Assembly: GCA_003693705.1 (NCBI GenBank)
Contig: RBZT01000213.1
Coordinates: 1-20,470 of the forward strand
From: Polymyxa betae
Lineage: Eukaryota > Endomyxa > Phytomyxea > Plasmodiophorida > Plasmodiophoridae
Reading direction: 5' to 3'
Length of the DNA stretch: 20,470 nt
Part shown: positions 16,369 through 20,470 of the stretch, piece after piece
Position numbering within the stretch: the first letter of the stretch is position 1
Layout: each line of letters opens with the position of its first letter
Made by a program: the position numbers and the translations under genes
Notes under the pieces: generated by a model
The model's database searches: none
What the model was told of the DNA's origin: nothing
The model's input: the letters and a program-made list of their open reading frames with translations, nothing else

Positions 16369-17619
16369 TCGAGGGCGATTTTGACAGTTTCAGAATGAGG
16401 TCCGACCATGAATCTGCGCAGTCCTTGGGCCCCGCCACGGACTTGATTCCATGAATATTTGAGTCATCCATCAATAGTTCTCAGTTTGAGGTGAGCGGAC
16501 TTCTGGAATGAATTGGATTGGATTTATCTAGATATTTTGTTGGACGGACTTCACTAGTTGTGATGCGGCATTTGAGGTTATTTGATGGAATGCGTCGCTA
16601 TTCAAGCGAAAAGAGCTCTCAAATTAGCCAGAATATCAGTGAAACCAGATCTTCAATAAATGCGTAGATATGTGAAGCCAATCGTAACTATTCATTGGAT
16701 TTGGAGCGACTTTAATCAACAGGTGCAAAAAAAGTGCGTTTAACAAATTTCCTGTCACAGCCCATAGGTTCACATAAATACGATGCGCCGGGGATGCAGG
16801 GTGAATTTTGAATGGACGCAGCCCATACTATTCCATGAAAGCGGGGTTAGGGTTAGGGTATCTTCTTTCCCACAGATAGTGAGTTATGAAAGAGATAGAG
16901 CGAGAGAGCCAGAATGATTGACGGTCTTTCCTTGATTGAGGAATCTCTGTCTCATATGAATCAATACAATCATAGTTCCTACAGATTGGGAATAATCCTG
17001 TAGTGCACTATATCACTGCAGGGGAATTTCGGGCCCAATCATGATAGCAGCTGCATAACGAATTATTCCTGCTATCAAAAAAATGATTCTGAGGCCCTGC
17101 TATGCGATTGATACAAAGTATAACTGTATATGAATGCTTCAACCAGAATCATGTCAGTTTACAAATTGCGGTAGAAATGTTGAATCACATCCAATCAGAT
17201 TTTCAACATCCATTGTGCAATTGAAAATTTCAGAAAAATTTCCAATCTTCCGCCATTCATAGATCACAAAAGAACATCGAACGAGTCAAGCCCAAACTTA
17301 CCAATCAATGCCACTATGAGCTATTAGCCCAGTGATATGCATCTATACATCAATCTGATACTGAGGCGATCGAACAGGAATATTCTCCCTTCGGATGAAT
17401 CAAGTCAGGTCTCCTTCAAGTTCGACGATCTACATGCTGCATTATTCGGTCAGAAATCACGACCTCTGATCAATCAATCGAACAATCGCACCCAAACGAC
17501 GCGGCCTCTCTCCCTTTCAGGTCAATCATGACGAGACGCGGCGTTTTCCCTTTAGGTAAACGGACTGCGCGGTCTGTCATCACTGAGATGTCAGACACGT
17601 GTCGATCTTCATTTCCATC
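16369..17619. other. Divergent intergenic region with telomere-like tract and one weak ORF
   Basis: This spacer lies between the starts of the minus-strand membrane-protein gene and the plus-strand RING gene, so it should hold both promoters; I see no unmistakable core element. 16843-16860 contains GGTTAGGGTTAGGG, followed by pyrimidine-rich TATCTTCTTTCCCACAG, which looks like the 3' end of an intron. An ATG at 17337 opens a 64-codon frame to 17531 (contains VSFKFDDLHAALFGQK) with reasonable composition. It could be a small gene or an upstream ORF or exon of the RING gene, but I could not link it. Confidence 0.45.
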
Positions 17620-20470
17620 ATGTCTCAACAACCTCCACGGCTCTGGCTTTGCCTGGTGCTGCTCGTGGTCCTGGGCGTACTGGCCCCGGCGCATGCCGCC
17701 GATCGCGCACCGCCCAACTCGCCCCACGACTTAAACTCGTCGTTTCCCATCTCGGAGAGCGCCCTGTTGGAGGTGGAGAGCGGTCTGCGGGTTGGGCGGC
17801 CTCGGAGGGAGTTGGTCTATGCATTCCCGAGTGCTCGTGTAGAGTCTGATGATGAATCGGATATTGTTTTGTCCGATTCCGAATTTGACCGGTTGATAAA
17901 TGAGATTTCTGAGCAGAACGAACCTGACTGGGGACTATTGCGTACGAGAGCTGACGATCTAAACAGTGCTGTTACATCTCTTCTGATGGAAAAGTTAGGG
18001 TTTTAGGGTTTCCCTTCTCTCTGTCGTCTCAACAATTGATAGAGAGGATCCCGATCTGGTTCTGCTTCTTCATCAAGCACAAGACGCATCACAACGTGAT
18101 GATGTCCGAGCCATGTTCGAGTCAGGGAATCCTGAAGGCGCAGCCCTCTACATACAATTCACTATCGATGTGGCTGCGCAGCTATCTAAACGCACCGAGC
18201 AAGGAGTGCGTCGAGTATCGCTGTATGCCGTCGTACTGGCTCTGGAGGTGTTGCTGATGGCGCCTGCGCCGGTCCGGAATTTCGTTCATGCTGATGGACG
18301 CACGGCCCTGCACGAGCTCATGTCGTACCGGCTCCTGGCTCAGACTGAAGTAGACGATGGTGTCCGTGAACTGATCCGCAGGATGTCCACGGAATCCGTA
18401 TCGGCCTTGGATCAAGCCGGACAGACGGCATTCACTATGGCGATTCGGTAACAAACCCTGAAACCCTAAAACCCTATCAAACCCTAAATATCCTGTAGAA
18501 GGTTCCCGGAGCAGAAGGAGCTGCTGGAGGTGTTATTAGACAAAAGTGATCTGGAAGGGTTCACACGGAACTGGATTAAGTCCGTGGACCTCGATACGCT
18601 TCCAGTTTGGTCTCGTCTGTTTCACGGACGCAACATGCGCTCGCTCGCCTTGCTCCAGTACGACATGGACGCGCTCCTGGATTTGTTGGAACTCCGCGAC
18701 CCGTTCCTACGGCGTTGCTGTGCGCAATCTCTCTACATTCGTTCGATCTGGTACGACCCGAACTCCGTCCCGTCATTGGCGCCGTATGCATTCGTATTCT
18801 TCGGAAATGATGAAGGAATTCTATCGTATTACGGAGTGTGAGTCGGTTACACGGACTTGATCCGAAACGTTGACTGTTTACTCAGGCAAGATCGTGATGA
18901 ACTTCTGTCTCAAATTGCACCGAATTGCTCGGCGGACTGCGCTCAGTTTCTCTCCAATACTGCGAATCTCGATCATAATCATCTGGGTGATATTGATATC
19001 ATTATTCAGGAATCTAAATGCAATCCTGAACGTAATCCCTTCATTATAGCTCTAAATCAACTATCAAAGTAATGCCTCTGCCGATTTTTACGGACTTTTT
19101 CCATTCAGAATGTTGTTTATTGGCCTTCTCCTTCAAATTTCTAAAATTGCTCCGCAGTAATCTGAATAATCGTTACCGAAGTCATTATATGGAACTGGCC
19201 CTGTATGTGTCTAAGGCTGCACTTCTTGATGTTACGTTACCGAACTCTGTCCCCGCTCTCGACGACCAAAAAATCGATTTCGTTTTCGACGTCGTTGCCA
19301 GGTACGTTACGATTCATTACGTTACACATGGGCTAACTACGTTACAGTCTCATGCCCGATCCAGTCGCATTCGAACAGGCGACCACATTGAAACGGGTCA
19401 CGATCATGCTGGAGCAGGCTGCGTCAAGTCCGCTTCCGATATTCTCCGCCAATCTGGCCGTACTGGCCGCCCGCATCATCGACGGGCTTCGGATCTTTCA
19501 CAGCGAACAGTCTCTGATTCTGCTTGGACGCGCTATCAATCACAAGTCCATATTTGGCCATCGGGCTGCGCTGCCGCATCTCAGCGCGGCCTTCGTTCAT
19601 ACTGTCATGGAGTTCGACTCCTGTTCGGAATTGCGGCCCGTCTTTTTCCAGTTCTTCATCGTCCTACTCAACAATCCGCTCCTGGCAGGTAACGTCATCA
19701 TTTGGAGTTTTTGTTCTTGTCGCTGTGTTGAAAAATTGGATTTGCTGCAGCTCCAAATCAATAATTTCTTTCACAGCTGTTTTTAGAATTTGACTTTTGA
19801 GAAATTTATTTTTTACTGAATTTTTCCAAAAAATACGATATATAACAGTGTGATTAGAGCAAACGATAGAGGAGATTGAGATGTCCATGACGAGTAGCTC
19901 CAAAGGACCTGCTCGTCGCATATTCAGGTTCATGCATCAAGTACTCTCATATCAGGATTTAGCAGAGGCCTATCTATCATGTCCGTATAATCCCTTCATA
20001 CTACACAAACTCTTCCCCATGAAATCCACAGACTTCAACAAAGGTAACGTCATGTGGTTACGTTAGCGCTGTGTTACTGATTATGCTACAGCACTACTCG
20101 GTGTCCAACTACAACGCGGTCGCGATCAGCTTCTGAAACCAGTCACAACACAGGTCGACTCGTTACACAGTTACGTTTCCTTCTGTATAACGTGTATTAA
20201 CAGGATATCGAACATACAGAAGATTGTTGTCCGATCTGTTTTGAGGATCATTCGGCATTGTCACATTCGGAGCCTTCTGCAAACCACTCCGTGAAGCTGC
20301 GTTGCGGGCATTTATATCATGCGAGCTGCTTATCACGGAACTTGAGCGTATCGATGTTATGTCCAATCTGTCGTCAACTCATTCCCTATCTGGACGATTC
20401 ACCACTGCGATCTTCACAACCAGATGCTCTTGTTCAGGAGGCCCTTCTCCACGTATCTCTCCCTCATAAT
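17620..20470 (+). CDS. Signal peptide, ankyrin-like, RING-H2 protein (nine exons, 3' end beyond window)
   Basis: Exons: 17620-17993, 18043-18447, 18499-18837, 18886-19068, 19158-19301, 19348-19688, 19858-20043, 20092-20153, 20204 onward. Introns are 49, 51, 48, 89, 46, 169, 48 and 50 nt, all GT-AG with matching phases (2,2,2,2,2,1,1,0), giving at least 767 residues. The start ATG is at 17620; a GTG-led extension upstream is not needed. Residues 1-27 form a signal peptide (core WLCLVLLVVLGVLAP, then AHAA). An acidic region follows, then ankyrin-like openings at about 209 (DGRTALHELM) and 248 (DQAGQTAFTMAI), then a long helical region. Residues 687-734 are a RING-H2 finger: CPIC, 21 residues, CGHLYHASC, 10 residues, CPIC. 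RING-H2 domains usually bind zinc and recruit E2 enzymes, so an E3 ubiquitin ligase is likely. A signal peptide with no obvious membrane helix is odd, because the RING must face the cytosol. Confidence 0.85.

Noticed and set aside
19109-19181. Alternative small exon 19109-19156 with a 25-nt intron in the RING gene
   Set aside because: It needs an intron half the size of all others; a single 89-nt intron to 19157 keeps frame and gives a normal exon.
19072-19692. 206-codon continuous plus-strand ORF
   Set aside because: It runs through two introns of the RING gene and shares its frame only across 19158-19301; the rest is out of frame.

Overview
This window is from a nuclear genome of a microbial eukaryote. 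Several genes read through only after short GT-AG introns (mostly 41-60 nt, a few 81-169 nt) are removed. Relics of eukaryotic transposons (LINE reverse transcriptase and RNase H, a pogo/Tigger-type DDE transposase, a FAR1-type zinc-finger protein) lie between the genes, and telomere-like TTAGGG/TTTAGGG tracts recur. I cannot name the species. The code looks standard: roughly 1,300 codons of reconstructed exon contain no in-frame TAA, TAG or TGA.

Layout. 1-2350: eroded DNA with a candidate minus-strand two-exon gene, a broken DDE transposase and small ORFs. 2350-3110: mostly empty, with a purine-rich block. 3113-3439: a probable coding remnant. 3488-4605 (minus): a six-exon gene for a secretory-pathway multi-pass membrane protein of 279 aa. 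4615-6190: several degraded or unresolved plus-strand coding stretches. 6590-7870: a tandem duplication of an intact 131-aa gene, each copy preceded by a pair of 18-bp boxes. 8008-8380: LINE reverse transcriptase relic. 8460-10202 (minus): three degraded paralogues of an unknown family. 10979-12010: a transposon-like unit with 26-bp perfect terminal inverted repeats around a broken FAR1-domain gene. 12030-13158: an inverted-repeat unit whose arms are built from a GATCTAC-like motif and end on the inside in telomere-like repeats. 13422-14457: LINE RNase H relic interrupted by an AT-rich minus-strand segment that reads like a viral or phage structural (fibre) protein. 14673-15014: another decayed minus-strand gene. 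15264-16368 (minus): a second six-exon gene, 269 aa, signal peptide plus membrane segments. 17620 to the window end: a nine-exon gene with signal peptide, ankyrin-like repeats and a C-terminal RING-H2 finger, continuing past the window.

The three best genes all begin with a hydrophobic signal sequence. The membrane-protein gene at 15264-16368 and the RING gene are head to head across a 1.25-kb spacer. A shared secretory-pathway or quality-control role is conceivable but is only inference. The rest of the window looks like a transposon and pseudogene graveyard, with the 131-aa pair as the clear exception: it is under evident protein-level constraint and I do not recognise it.
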